Shown here: positions 16,349-23,883 of the stretch, piece after piece | How positions within the stretch are numbered: the stretch's first letter is position 1 | Layout: the number at the start of each line of letters is the position of its first letter | Assembly: GCA_934513685.1 (NCBI GenBank) | Contig: CAKSWY010000022.1 | Coordinates: 1-41,825 of the forward strand | Direction of reading: 5' to 3' | Length of the DNA stretch: 41,825 nt | Source of the DNA: an uncultured Oscillospiraceae bacterium | GTDB lineage: Bacteria > Bacillota > Clostridia > Oscillospirales > Ruminococcaceae | Position numbers and translations under genes: made by a program | The notes under the pieces: model-generated | Told to the model about the DNA's origin: nothing | The model's input: the letters and a program-made list of their open reading frames with translations, nothing else | Databases searched by the model: none

Positions 16349-16377
16349 TTGACAGAGAATAAATATACAGCTATACT
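16349..16377 (+). promoter_or_regulatory. Amino acid transporter promoter
   Basis: TTGACA (16349-16354), 17 bases, TATACT (16372-16377): a perfect -35, ideal spacing and a one-mismatch -10. The leader to the coding start is about 155 bases. Confidence 0.85.
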
Positions 16378-16478
16378 AGGAGACAGTTCCACACGGGGCC
16401 TGCACCGAATGAGGGTTCGGCGCACAAAGGCCCGGCGGGGAGCGGCAGAATCGGACGGCGCCAGGGCAAACGGGCACG

Positions 16479-16515
16479 CTTCGGCGGCCCGCTGCTTCAA
16501 ACGAAGCCGCCGAAG
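16479..16515 (+). promoter_or_regulatory. Leader hairpin beside the ribosome site
   Basis: CTTCGGCGGC (16479-16488) pairs exactly with GCCGCCGAAG (16506-16515) around a 17-base loop. It ends five bases before the AGAGGAG ribosome site of the binding-protein gene. It may stabilise the message or tune initiation. There is no T tract, so it is not a terminator. Confidence 0.5.
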
Positions 16516-16537
16516 AAGAAAGAGGAGTGTTTTACTT

Positions 16538-17389
16538 ATGAAAAAGTTTGTTGCTTTGATGCTGGGCCTGACCATGGCCCTGAGCCTGGCCGCCTGCGGC
16601 GGCAGCGCTTCTTCCAGCGCCGCGGCTTCCTCTGAGGCTGCTTCTTCCGAAGCTGCCGGCAAGCAGACCATCTTCAGCCTGGACGACATGGCCGACAAGA
16701 CCGTGGGCGTGCAGCTGGGCACCACCGGCGATATCTACATGAGCGACGCCGTGGGCAACGCCGACGACCTGAACATTGCAGGCGTGGAAGAGTACAACAA
16801 GGCCGCTGACGCCGTGCAGGCTCTGCTGAGCGGCAAGATCGACGCCGTGTGCATCGACGACCAGGTGGCCAAGAACTTTGTGGCCGTCAACCCGGACAGT
16901 CTGGTGGTTCTGGACACCCCCTACGCCACCGAGGACTATGCTGCCTGTGTTGCTAAGGGCAACGATCAGCTGACCGAGGCCATGAATGCGGCCATCGCCG
17001 AGCTGAAGAACAACGGCACCCTGGACGCCATCCTGGATAAGTACATCAACAAGACCGAGGGTGCAGTCGGTTACGTTACCCCCGAGGGCACCGAGTACCC
17101 CAACGGTGAGCTGACCATGGCCACCAACGCCACCTTCGAGCCCTACGAGTACATCGAGAACGGCGAGGTCATCGGCCTGGATGTGGATTTCGCCAAGGCC
17201 ATCTGCGACCAGATGGGTTACAAGCTGCATGTGGAGGATATGGAGTTTGACGCCATCATCCCCGCTGTGCAGTCCGGCAAGGCTGACTTCGGTATGGCCG
17301 GCATGACTGTGACCCCCGAGCGTGCCGAGAGCATCAACTTCACCGACAGCTACTGCACCGGCGTTCAGAGCATCATCGTGCGGAAGTAA
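16538..17389 (+). CDS. Amino acid ABC transporter substrate-binding lipoprotein, lobes in permuted order
   Basis: An extracytoplasmic polar amino acid receptor of the SBP_bac_3 family. Residues 1-20 are a lipoprotein signal with lipobox LAAC (Cys20), followed by a Ser/Ala/Glu linker to about 43. Residues 44-173 match what is normally the second lobe (SLDDMADKTVGVQLGTTGDI, EEYNKAADAVQALLSGKIDA, then the usual C-terminal helix ELKNNGTLDAILDKYI). Residues 191-283 match what is normally the first lobe (ELTMATNATFEPYEYIENGE, DVDFAKAICDQMGYKL, AGMTVTPERAESINFTDSY, ending IIVRK). All parts of one domain are present, in swapped order, joined by a linker at about 171-190. GAGGAG precedes the ATG. Permease and ATPase genes follow. 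Confidence 0.9.
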   Translation: MKKFVALMLGLTMALSLAACGGSASSSAAASSEAASSEAAGKQTIFSLDDMADKTVGVQLGTTGDIYMSDAVGNADDLNIAGVEEYNKAADAVQALLSGKIDAVCIDDQVAKNFVAVNPDSLVVLDTPYATEDYAACVAKGNDQLTEAMNAAIAELKNNGTLDAILDKYINKTEGAVGYVTPEGTEYPNGELTMATNATFEPYEYIENGEVIGLDVDFAKAICDQMGYKLHVEDMEFDAIIPAVQSGKADFGMAGMTVTPERAESINFTDSYCTGVQSIIVRK

Positions 17390-17407
17390 CCTTATTAAAA
17401 AGAGACA

Positions 17408-17441
17408 GGGCCAGGGCGCTTTCGGCGCTCTGCCCCTTTTT
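17408..17441 (+). terminator. Intra-operon terminator between binding protein and permease
   Basis: GGGCCAGGGCGC (17408-17419) pairs with GCGCTCTGCCCC (17425-17436), with one mismatch and one G·T, around TTTCG, then T5. Partial read-through here would give more binding protein than permease. Confidence 0.75.
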
Positions 17442-17539
17442 CTGTTCTTATCACAAAGGCACTGCCGCAGATGAACGACTCCCGCATACGGATGGTAAAA
17501 TTTGCGCGGTTCCGCCCAAAACAAAGGAGGATGCCCGTC

Positions 17540-18274
17540 ATGCAGGATCTAATGCCCGCCATGCAGGATCTATGGCAAAACTTGGTGAAGCAGTTCACCG
17601 CTACCTTTATCACAGAGCAGCGCTACATGCTGTTCCTGAATGGTTTGAAAACTACGCTGACCATCACGTTCTGCGCGGCGCTTCTGGGCATCGTGCTTGG
17701 GTTCCTGATTGCGTACTGCCGCACCACCTATGAGCGCACCCTGCGCCGGGGCCCGCTGCTGAAATTCCTGAACTTTCTGTGCAATGTGTACCTGACGGTC
17801 ATCCGCGGTACCCCCACCATGATTCAGGTGCTGATCATGTATTTTGTCATCTTCGGCTCGGTCAAGATCGACAAGGTGCCGGTTGCGGTGCTGGCGTTTG
17901 GCATGAACAGCGGTGCCTATGTGGCCGAGATCTTCCGCGGCGGCATCATGAGCATTGACTACGGCCAGATGGAGGCCGCCCGCAGCCTGGGCCTGAATTA
18001 CACTCAGGCCACCTGGCGGGTCATTCTGCCCCAGACAATCAAGAACGTGTTCCCTTCGCTGGGCAACGAGCTGATCGTGCTTTTGAAGGAAACCTCCATC
18101 AGCGGCTACATTGCCCTGCAGGACCTGACCAAGGCCGGTGACATTGTGCGCAGCCGCACCTACCTCCCTTTCTTCCCCTACATTTCGGTGGCGGCGATCT
18201 ATCTGGTGCTGGTTCTGATTTTGGAGAAGATTCTGGGCAACATTGAAGGGAGGCTGGCTGCAAGTGACCGATAA
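17540..18274 (+). CDS. Amino acid ABC transporter permease
   Basis: The 244-residue inner-membrane subunit is a His/Glu/Gln-type permease. Spans include NGLKTTLTITFCAALLGIVLGFLIA, VLIMYFVIFGSV and ISVAAIYLVLVLILEKIL. The motif VIRGTPTMIQV and the EAA loop (QMEAARSLGLNYTQATWRVI, then LPQ) contact the ATPase. Three ATG codons are in frame; 17540 sits nine bases after AAAGGAGG and was preferred to 17531, which abuts it. It overlaps the ATPase gene by 11 bases. Confidence 0.95.
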   Translation: MQDLMPAMQDLWQNLVKQFTATFITEQRYMLFLNGLKTTLTITFCAALLGIVLGFLIAYCRTTYERTLRRGPLLKFLNFLCNVYLTVIRGTPTMIQVLIMYFVIFGSVKIDKVPVAVLAFGMNSGAYVAEIFRGGIMSIDYGQMEAARSLGLNYTQATWRVILPQTIKNVFPSLGNELIVLLKETSISGYIALQDLTKAGDIVRSRTYLPFFPYISVAAIYLVLVLILEKILGNIEGRLAASDR

Positions 18275-19028
18275 TATTTTGCAGGTCCGCGGGCTGAAAA
18301 AGACCTATGGCGGCGAAAAGAAAAAGGGCATTAAGGGCCTTACCCCCAAGCTGGACGTGTTGCGCGGCATTGATATTGACATCCAGCGCGGCGATGTGAT
18401 CTGCCTGATCGGCCCTTCCGGCTGCGGCAAGTCCACTTTCCTGCGCTGCCTGAACCGGCTGGAGATCCCCACCGAGGGCACCGTAACCTTTGAGGGCGAG
18501 GAGGTCAACGACAAGGACATTGACCGCATCCGCCGCAAGATGGGCATGGTGTTCCAGCATTTCAACCTGTTCCCCCACATGACTGTGAAGCAGAACCTGT
18601 GCATGGCCCCGGTGCTTCTGAAGCTGAAAACCCAGGAAGAAGCCGAAAAGCGGGCGGACGAACTGCTGGCCCGGGTGGGTTTGTCGGAAAAGGCGGATGT
18701 GTACCCCAACAGCCTGTCCGGCGGCCAGAAGCAGCGCATTGCCATTGCCCGCGCCCTGGCCATGGACCCGGACGTGATCCTGTTTGATGAGCCTACCAGC
18801 GCCCTGGACCCCGAGATGGTGGGCGAGGTGCTGGAGCTGATGAAGCAGCTGGCTAAGGACGGCATGACCATGGTGGTGGTCACCCACGAAATGGGCTTTG
18901 CCCGTGAGGTGGCCAGCCGGGTCATCTTCATCGACGAGGGCAAGATTCAGGAGGACGAGCCGCCGCAGGAGTTCTTCACGAACCCCAGGCATCCCCGGCT
19001 GAAGGCCTTCCTCTCCAAATTGCTGTAA
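18264..19028 (+). CDS. Amino acid ABC transporter ATP-binding protein
   Basis: The 254-residue ATPase energises the transporter. It has Walker A GPSGCGKST, the Q loop in MVFQHFNLFPHMTV, the signature LSGGQKQRIAIARAL, Walker B VILFDEPTSALDPE and the switch His in VVTHEMGFA. An insertion, GGEKKKGIKGLTPK, lies before the first core strand, slightly longer than usual. The start was set at GTG 18264 after GGGAGG, inside the permease 3' end, so translation is coupled. This is a GlnQ/ArtM-like member; the substrate is not decided by sequence. Confidence 0.95.
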   Translation: MTDNILQVRGLKKTYGGEKKKGIKGLTPKLDVLRGIDIDIQRGDVICLIGPSGCGKSTFLRCLNRLEIPTEGTVTFEGEEVNDKDIDRIRRKMGMVFQHFNLFPHMTVKQNLCMAPVLLKLKTQEEAEKRADELLARVGLSEKADVYPNSLSGGQKQRIAIARALAMDPDVILFDEPTSALDPEMVGEVLELMKQLAKDGMTMVVVTHEMGFAREVASRVIFIDEGKIQEDEPPQEFFTNPRHPRLKAFLSKLL

Positions 19029-19039
19029 GTTACTTGAAC

Positions 19040-19091
19040 AAAAATACGCCCCCCGGCAGGCCATGGTGGTTCTGCAGAGGGGCGTATTTTT
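19040..19091. terminator. Terminator of the amino acid transporter operon
   Basis: AAAAATACGCCCC (19040-19052) pairs exactly with GGGGCGTATTTTT (19079-19091) across a 26-base loop, with T5 at the end. Confidence 0.85.
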
Positions 19092-19105
19092 ATAGGAACT
19101 GCGAG

Positions 19106-19128
19106 ATTGTACGTATAGTGAGTACAAT
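19106..19128. promoter_or_regulatory. Inverted repeat at the serine dehydratase promoter region
   Basis: ATTGTAC (19106-19112) and GTACAAT (19122-19128) are exact arms around nine bases that include TATAGT (19114-19119), a possible -10. No good -35 was found. It may be an operator for the sda operon. Confidence 0.4.
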
Positions 19129-19191
19129 TATTGCAAAAATCAGGAAAAGAGAGTAAGATTTAGAAAAAATGGGGAAAAGTGAGGTACAGCG

Positions 19192-19851
19192 GTGAACATT
19201 TTTGACATCATCGGCCCGGTTATGATCGGGCCGTCCAGCAGCCATACCGCCGGTGCGGCCCGCATTGGGTATGTGGCACGAAAAATTCTGGCCCAGGAAC
19301 CGGTGGAGGCCGAGATCGGCCTGGCGGGCAGCTTTGCTCAAACCTATAAGGGCCACGGCACCGACCGGGCGCTGATTGCAGGCATTCTGGGAATGCGGCC
19401 GGACGATGAGCGGCTGCCCCGCAGCCTGGAACTGGCAAAAGAACAGGGCCTGCGCTTTTCCTTCCACACGGTGCAGCTTCCCAAGTGCCACCCCAACACG
19501 GCGGTGATCAAGCTGACCGGCAAAGAGGGCGCGGTGGCGCAGGTGGAGGGGGCCTCCGTGGGCGGCGGAAACATCCTGATCACCCGGCTGAATGGCATGG
19601 AAAGCGCCTTCACCGGCCAGTGCGATACCCTCATCATTCCCCACCGGGATACTCCCGGCGTGATTGCCACGGTAACCCAGGCGCTGGCGCTGTATAAGGT
19701 GAACATCGGCAATTTTAAGCTGACCCGGCCCATCAAGGGCGACATGGCCATTATGACCATTGAGCTGGATGGCCAGCTGGACAGCGGGGTGGTGGAGCTG
19801 CTGAAAAAGCAGCCCAATGTGGCCGGCGTGGTTTACCTGCGGGCAAATTAA
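19192..19851 (+). CDS. sdaAB: L-serine dehydratase, iron-sulfur-dependent, beta subunit
   Basis: With the alpha subunit it deaminates L-serine to pyruvate and ammonia. The 219-residue product begins NIFDIIGPVMIGPSSSHTAG, the typical beta-subunit opening, and ends with an ACT-like domain (about residues 145-219: TPGVIATVTQALALYKVNIG). The start is GTG at 19192 after GTGAGGT. The alpha gene follows 13 bases downstream. The upstream amino acid transporter has its own terminator, so any link in substrate is only suggestive. Confidence 0.96.
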   Translation: MNIFDIIGPVMIGPSSSHTAGAARIGYVARKILAQEPVEAEIGLAGSFAQTYKGHGTDRALIAGILGMRPDDERLPRSLELAKEQGLRFSFHTVQLPKCHPNTAVIKLTGKEGAVAQVEGASVGGGNILITRLNGMESAFTGQCDTLIIPHRDTPGVIATVTQALALYKVNIGNFKLTRPIKGDMAIMTIELDGQLDSGVVELLKKQPNVAGVVYLRAN

Positions 19852-19864
19852 GGGGGGGAACACC

Positions 19865-20749
19865 ATGAGGATTGCATACGATTCCATTGCAGAGCTGGCC
19901 CGCCTGGCGGCCAGCAAAACGATGACCATCGGCCAGCTGGTGCTGGAAGAGCAGGCCGAACAGCTGGGCCGCACCAAAGAGCAGCTGCTGGCCGTGCTGG
20001 ATGAGGACCTGACGGTGATGGAGCAGGCAGCCCGGCGGGGCGGCCGGAAGGACGTACACTCTCACAGCGGGCTGACCGGGGGCGATGGCTGGCGCATGAG
20101 CCAGTATGCCCAGGCAGGGCAGACGCTTTCCGGTCCGCTGGCGACCTGTGCCATGGCCATTGCCATTTCGGTGGCGGAGTACAACGCAGCCATGGGCCGC
20201 ATCGTCGCCAGCCCCACAGCGGGCAGCTGCGGCATTCTGCCCGGGGCGGTGCTGGTCATGATGGAGCAGCGCGGAACCAGCCGCCAGCAGGCCTGTGAGG
20301 CGCTGGCCGCGGCGGGCGGCATTGGCCTGGTGCTGGCCCAGCAGGCCAGCATTGCCGGGGCAGAGGGCGGCTGCCAGGCCGAGTGCGGCAGTGCGGCGGC
20401 CATGGCGGCGGCTGCCCTGGTGGAGCTGAACGGCGGTACACCGGAGATGGCGGCCAACGCGGCGGCCATGGCCATTAAAAACCAGCTGGGGCTGGTGTGC
20501 GACCCGGTGGCGGGGCTGGTGGAGGTGCCCTGCATCAAGCGAAACGCAGGCGGCGTGATGTGCGCCCTGTGTGCGGCGGACATGGCGCTGGCGGGCATCC
20601 GCAGTGTGATCCCGGTGGATGAGGTGGTCGGCGCCATGCGGGAGGTGGGCGAGAGCCTGCCCTGCTCTTTGCGGGAGACAGCCCAGGGCGGCCTTGCGGC
20701 TACCCCCACCGGCCAGGCGCTGGCCCGGAAGATCTTCGGTGCAGACTGA
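19865..20749 (+). CDS. sdaAA: L-serine dehydratase, iron-sulfur-dependent, alpha subunit
   Basis: The catalytic subunit holds a [4Fe-4S] cluster that acts as a Lewis acid on serine. The 294-residue product has the conserved stretches SHSGLTGGDG, ASPTAGSCGILPG, AEGGCQAECGSA and LVCDPVAGLVEVPCIKRN, which supply the cluster cysteines. The start at 19865 follows a G-rich AAGGGGGGGAAC ribosome site. It completes a two-gene operon with sdaAB. Confidence 0.96.
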   Translation: MRIAYDSIAELARLAASKTMTIGQLVLEEQAEQLGRTKEQLLAVLDEDLTVMEQAARRGGRKDVHSHSGLTGGDGWRMSQYAQAGQTLSGPLATCAMAIAISVAEYNAAMGRIVASPTAGSCGILPGAVLVMMEQRGTSRQQACEALAAAGGIGLVLAQQASIAGAEGGCQAECGSAAAMAAAALVELNGGTPEMAANAAAMAIKNQLGLVCDPVAGLVEVPCIKRNAGGVMCALCAADMALAGIRSVIPVDEVVGAMREVGESLPCSLRETAQGGLAATPTGQALARKIFGAD

Positions 20750-20810
20750 GGGCCGCGGGCAGCCGGCCCCTGAGATGGTACAGGTAAAAACAAACGCAGT
20801 GAAAAAATAA

Positions 20811-20863
20811 AAGCGGCACACCGCGCAAAAACCGAACAACGGTTTTTGCGCGGTGTGCCGCTT
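20811..20863 (-). terminator. Long perfect hairpin terminator for the leftward upp operon
   Basis: A perfect 24-bp stem joins 20811-20834 and 20840-20863 around the loop AACAA. On the - strand it is followed by a T-rich run (T4AT6), so it mainly ends the leftward operon. Rightward sda transcripts would also fold it but meet only a weak T run. Confidence 0.85.
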
Positions 20864-20894
20864 GGCTTTGTACAAAAAACATCGAAGTGAACGG

Positions 20895-21317
20895 TCAGGA
20901 TTTGGGCGCGGCGTTTTCTTTGGGAGAAAAGCCCTGCCCGGGCGCAACCGAAAGCCCACGAAAAACCAGCGGTTCCGGCTGCGCTTCCGGGTCGTCCAGC
21001 TGGAAAAACTCCGGCTCCACCGGGGTATAGGGCGGGTCGGCCTCGTCTTCTTCATCGGCTTCAGCGGCCAGGGTACGCAGCGCATCCCGATGGGCCTTTT
21101 GATGTTCTGCCGCCTGATGGGCATTGCGGCGGGCATCCCGTACCAGCAGGGCAAACTCCCCCCAGATGAAAATCAGCAGCAGCACAGCCAGCGCCTGCAT
21201 CAGGCGCAGAATGCCAGGGGAGAGAAAGTCACTGTCTGTGAGCAGATACACCGCATAGCCGGCCGGTACACTCAGCGCAAGGCTGACCAGCAGAGAAACC
21301 AGGAGCTTTTTTTGCAT
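20895..21317 (-). CDS. Small membrane protein of unknown function
   Basis: I do not recognise a family. The 140-residue product has two N-terminal spans (LLVSLLVSLALSVPAGYAVY and LRLMQALAVLLLIFIWGEFA), a basic helical stretch (RDARRNAHQAAEHQKAHRDA) and an acidic, Pro-rich cytoplasmic-type tail. GAAAGGACC lies before the ATG. It is the last gene of the leftward operon, 20 bases after upp. Confidence 0.7.
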   Translation of the reverse strand: MQKKLLVSLLVSLALSVPAGYAVYLLTDSDFLSPGILRLMQALAVLLLIFIWGEFALLVRDARRNAHQAAEHQKAHRDALRTLAAEADEEDEADPPYTPVEPEFFQLDDPEAQPEPLVFRGLSVAPGQGFSPKENAAPKS

Positions 21318-21337
21318 GGAAGCGGTCCTTTCCGGAA

Positions 21338-21970
21338 TTATTTCGTGCCGAAGATGCGGTCGCCCGCGTCGCCCAGACCGGGAACGATGTAGCCCTTCTC
21401 GTTCAGCTTCTCATCCAGAGCAGCAACGTAGATGTCCACATCGGGATGGGCCTCATGCAGGGCCTTCAGGCCTTCGGGAGCGGCGATGATGCCGATGAAT
21501 TTGATGCTGCGGGCACCGCGCTTCTTGATCTGGGTGATGGCGTCACGGGCGCTGCCGCCGGTAGCCAGCATGGGATCCAGCACGATCACGTCACGCTCGG
21601 CAATGTCGCTGGGCAGCTTGCAGTAGTACTCCACAGGCTCCAGGGTCTCTTCGTTGCGGTACAGGCCAATGTGGCCGACCTTGGCGGCGGGCAACAGGGT
21701 CAGCATGCCGTCCACCATGCCCAGGCCTGCGCGCAGGATGGGCACCAGGGCCAGCTTGCGGCCGGACAGAACCTTGGTGTGGGCCACGGCGATGGGGGTC
21801 TCGATCTCCACCTCTTCCAGGGGCAGGTCACGGGTGGCTTCGTAGCACAGCAGGGTTGCCAGCTCGCTCACCAGCTCCTTGAATTCCTTGGTGCCGGTGG
21901 CTTTGTTGCGCAGCAGGCTGACCTTGTGCTGCACCAGGGGATGGTCGAGAATCATAGGCTGTTTGCTCAT
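21338..21970 (-). CDS. upp: Uracil phosphoribosyltransferase
   Basis: Salvages uracil with PRPP to UMP. The 210-residue product has the family length, the flexible-loop region RDLPLEEVEIETP, VPILRAGLGMVDGML, the PRPP loop VIVLDPMLATGGSA, and the uracil-binding GYIVPGLGDAGDR near the end. ATG 21970 is ten bases after GAGGAGC, whereas the upstream TTG at 21979 abuts it, so ATG was chosen. PRPP would come from prs-type genes such as the one at 40244. Confidence 0.97.
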   Translation of the reverse strand: MSKQPMILDHPLVQHKVSLLRNKATGTKEFKELVSELATLLCYEATRDLPLEEVEIETPIAVAHTKVLSGRKLALVPILRAGLGMVDGMLTLLPAAKVGHIGLYRNEETLEPVEYYCKLPSDIAERDVIVLDPMLATGGSARDAITQIKKRGARSIKFIGIIAAPEGLKALHEAHPDVDIYVAALDEKLNEKGYIVPGLGDAGDRIFGTK

Positions 21971-22061
21971 TTTGTTCAACGCTCCTCAATGTTCATTTCG
22001 CGTGGTTCAAACAAACCGGACGGCAGAACTGCCCCCGGCTCAAAACGGCAGAAAATACGGT

Positions 22062-22508
22062 TCAGCCGCGGGCTTCCAGTGCGGTAAGCTTATCAATGCG
22101 GCGCTGATGGCGGCCGCCCTCAAAGGGGGTGTTCAGAAACAGGTCCACCAGCTGGATGGCCAGGCCGGGGCCCACCACACGGCCGCCCAGACACAGGGCG
22201 TTGGCATCGTTGTGGCGGCGGGTGTACTCCGCGCTGAAGGAATCGCTGCAGCAGCAGGCGCGGATGCCGTGGATCTTATTGGCGGACATGGAAATGCCCA
22301 CGCCGGTGCCGCAGAACAACAGGGCGCAGCGGCAGTCGCCGGCCACAACGGCATCGCAGGCGGGGGCGGCCATATCAGGGTAATCGCAGGAAGCGCCGTC
22401 CAGCGTGCCGAAATCGGTGTAAGCCTGACCAATCTCATCCAGGTGCTTGCGCACGGCTTCCTTCAGTTCAAAACCGCCATGGTCGGCGGCAAGGGCGATG
22501 GGTTTCAT
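22062..22508 (-). CDS. rpiB: Ribose-5-phosphate isomerase B
   Basis: Interconverts ribose-5-phosphate and ribulose-5-phosphate in the pentose phosphate pathway. The 148-residue product has ADHGGFELKE, the active-site Cys66 in LLFCGTGVGISMSANK, and RRHNDANALCLGGRV. AGAGGAGGAAC precedes the ATG. It sits between tsaB and upp; with upp it forms a small nucleotide-supply group. Confidence 0.96.
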   Translation of the reverse strand: MKPIALAADHGGFELKEAVRKHLDEIGQAYTDFGTLDGASCDYPDMAAPACDAVVAGDCRCALLFCGTGVGISMSANKIHGIRACCCSDSFSAEYTRRHNDANALCLGGRVVGPGLAIQLVDLFLNTPFEGGRHQRRIDKLTALEARG

Positions 22509-22524
22509 GGTAATGTTCCTCCTC

Positions 22525-23223
22525 TTATTCCTTCCGGGCGGCCAGGCGTTCCGCCCGTTCCCGCTCGGCCTGGCTCAAGCGCAGATACTGCGGGCGCAGA
22601 GCTTCCGGGGGGCAGGTTTCGCCGTCCGCCTGCATCCGCAGGGCGGCCAGGCAGATGCCCAGCGCGCGGGGGGCCTGCAGACTGGGCGGGCAGGAAAGCA
22701 CGCCCGGCTGTGTGCCGAACTTATTATAGCACAGCTGCGCCCCGTCACCAACAAAAAACAAAGGTTTTTTGCAATTTGAAACAAAATCCGTCAGCGCATC
22801 CACCGGCTGGGCGGCATCCGGGGTCAGGCGGGCATGGGTGGCCAGATCAAAGGCGGCCCAGTATACCTCGCCGCGGCGCGCATCCAGCGCGCACAGCACG
22901 GTGCCCTCTCCCTGTTGGGGCAGGGCCAAGGCTTCCAGCGTGGAGACCCCGGCACAGGGCGTGTTGTTTACAAAAGCCAGCCCTTTGACGGTGGCCAAAC
23001 CGATGCGCAGGCCGGTAAAGCTGCCCGGCCCGGCACACACGCCGTACAGGTCCAGGTCGGTCGGGGCCAGGCCGGTGGCCTTGAAAGCCCCGTCCACCAG
23101 GCCCATCAGGGTCTCGCTGTGGGACAGCCCGCCGTTTACAAAGCACTCATAAAGCAGCTGGCCGTCTTTGGTCAGGGCCACGCCCGCGGTGCGGCCGGCT
23201 GCATCAATGCCCATACAAATCAA
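22525..23223 (-). CDS. tsaB: tRNA threonylcarbamoyladenosine biosynthesis protein TsaB
   Basis: TsaB scaffolds TsaD and TsaE in making t6A37 on ANN-decoding tRNAs. The 232-residue, ASKHA-fold protein shows MGIDAAGRTAGVAL, GLSHSETLMGLVD, GVCAGPGSFTGLRIGLATVK and LDARRGEVYWAAF. TTG 23223 overlaps the tsaE stop as TTGA and lies seven bases after GAGGGGG, so coupled initiation is likely; ATG 23214 is the alternative. Gene order tsaE-tsaB is common. Confidence 0.93.
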   Translation of the reverse strand: MICMGIDAAGRTAGVALTKDGQLLYECFVNGGLSHSETLMGLVDGAFKATGLAPTDLDLYGVCAGPGSFTGLRIGLATVKGLAFVNNTPCAGVSTLEALALPQQGEGTVLCALDARRGEVYWAAFDLATHARLTPDAAQPVDALTDFVSNCKKPLFFVGDGAQLCYNKFGTQPGVLSCPPSLQAPRALGICLAALRMQADGETCPPEALRPQYLRLSQAERERAERLAARKE

Positions 23224-23642
23224 AAGGTTACCCCCTCAATGGTAATTTTTCGGTCATCGCCGCCCAGATGCTGAATGTCCACCCGAATGGGATGCTCCAG
23301 CGCCAGAAGATCGGCCAGGTTCTCGCTCCATTCGGCGGCAACAATGGCGCCTTCGTCCAGATAATCGTAGAAGCCGGAGGTACACAGATCCTCTTCGGTG
23401 GAGATGCGGTACAAATCAAAATGGGCCAGGGGCTTCGGCCCCCGGTAGTAGTTTACGATGGCAAAGGTGGGGCTGCTCACCGGATCGGTGCAGCCCAAGC
23501 CCTGGGCCAGCCCCTCACAAAAGGCGGTTTTGCCCGCGCCCAGCCCGCCGGTGAAGGCCACCAGGCTGCCGGGGCTGAGCACGGCGGCCATCCGCTTGCC
23601 CAGCGCAACGGTTTCGGCCCGGCTGTGTGTAATGGTTTCCAT
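23220..23642 (-). CDS. tsaE: tRNA threonylcarbamoyladenosine biosynthesis ATPase TsaE
   Basis: P-loop ATPase that resets the TsaB-TsaD complex. The 140-residue product has Walker A GGLGAGKT at residues 32-39, then DPVSSPTFAIVNYY, LAHFDLYRI and VAAEWSENL. ATG 23642 is ten bases after AAGGAG and is preferred over the TTG at 23648. It heads the leftward operon, driven by one half of the divergent promoter at 23720-23771. Confidence 0.94.
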   Translation of the reverse strand: METITHSRAETVALGKRMAAVLSPGSLVAFTGGLGAGKTAFCEGLAQGLGCTDPVSSPTFAIVNYYRGPKPLAHFDLYRISTEEDLCTSGFYDYLDEGAIVAAEWSENLADLLALEHPIRVDIQHLGGDDRKITIEGVTF

Positions 23643-23719
23643 GGGCAAAACGCTCCTTTCCGCCCGAAGGCGCGGGCAGGGGCCGTCGAAACCCGGCGCA
23701 ACTGCCCATATTTGGTTTT

Positions 23720-23771
23720 AGTATAGCATATGCGGCGGTGATTTGCAAAAGCGGCCGGGAGACGATATAAT
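23720..23771. promoter_or_regulatory. Divergent promoter pair sharing one palindromic -35
   Basis: TTGCAA at 23743-23748 is its own reverse complement. Rightward: 17 bases to TATAAT (23766-23771). Leftward: 17 bases to TATACT (23725-23720), itself an extended -10 with TG one base upstream. Both promoters are near consensus and use the same -35 hexamer, so only one can be occupied at a time. They drive tsaE-tsaB-rpiB-upp and the rodA-like gene. Confidence 0.75.
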
Positions 23772-23883
23772 GAAAAGGCCGGAAAAGTCTGGCCGCGTGA
23801 AAGAAACGGCGGCCCCGGCTCGTATTAAAGACGCGGGGCCTTTTGCCCCGGCAGAAAACACTGCGACCAATACGGGGAAAACT

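Noticed and set aside
16538..17389. Reading the binding protein as two tandem partial domains or a fusion with a lost domain.
   Set aside because: The two parts are complementary halves of one fold with no duplicated block, and the total length equals one domain plus linker.
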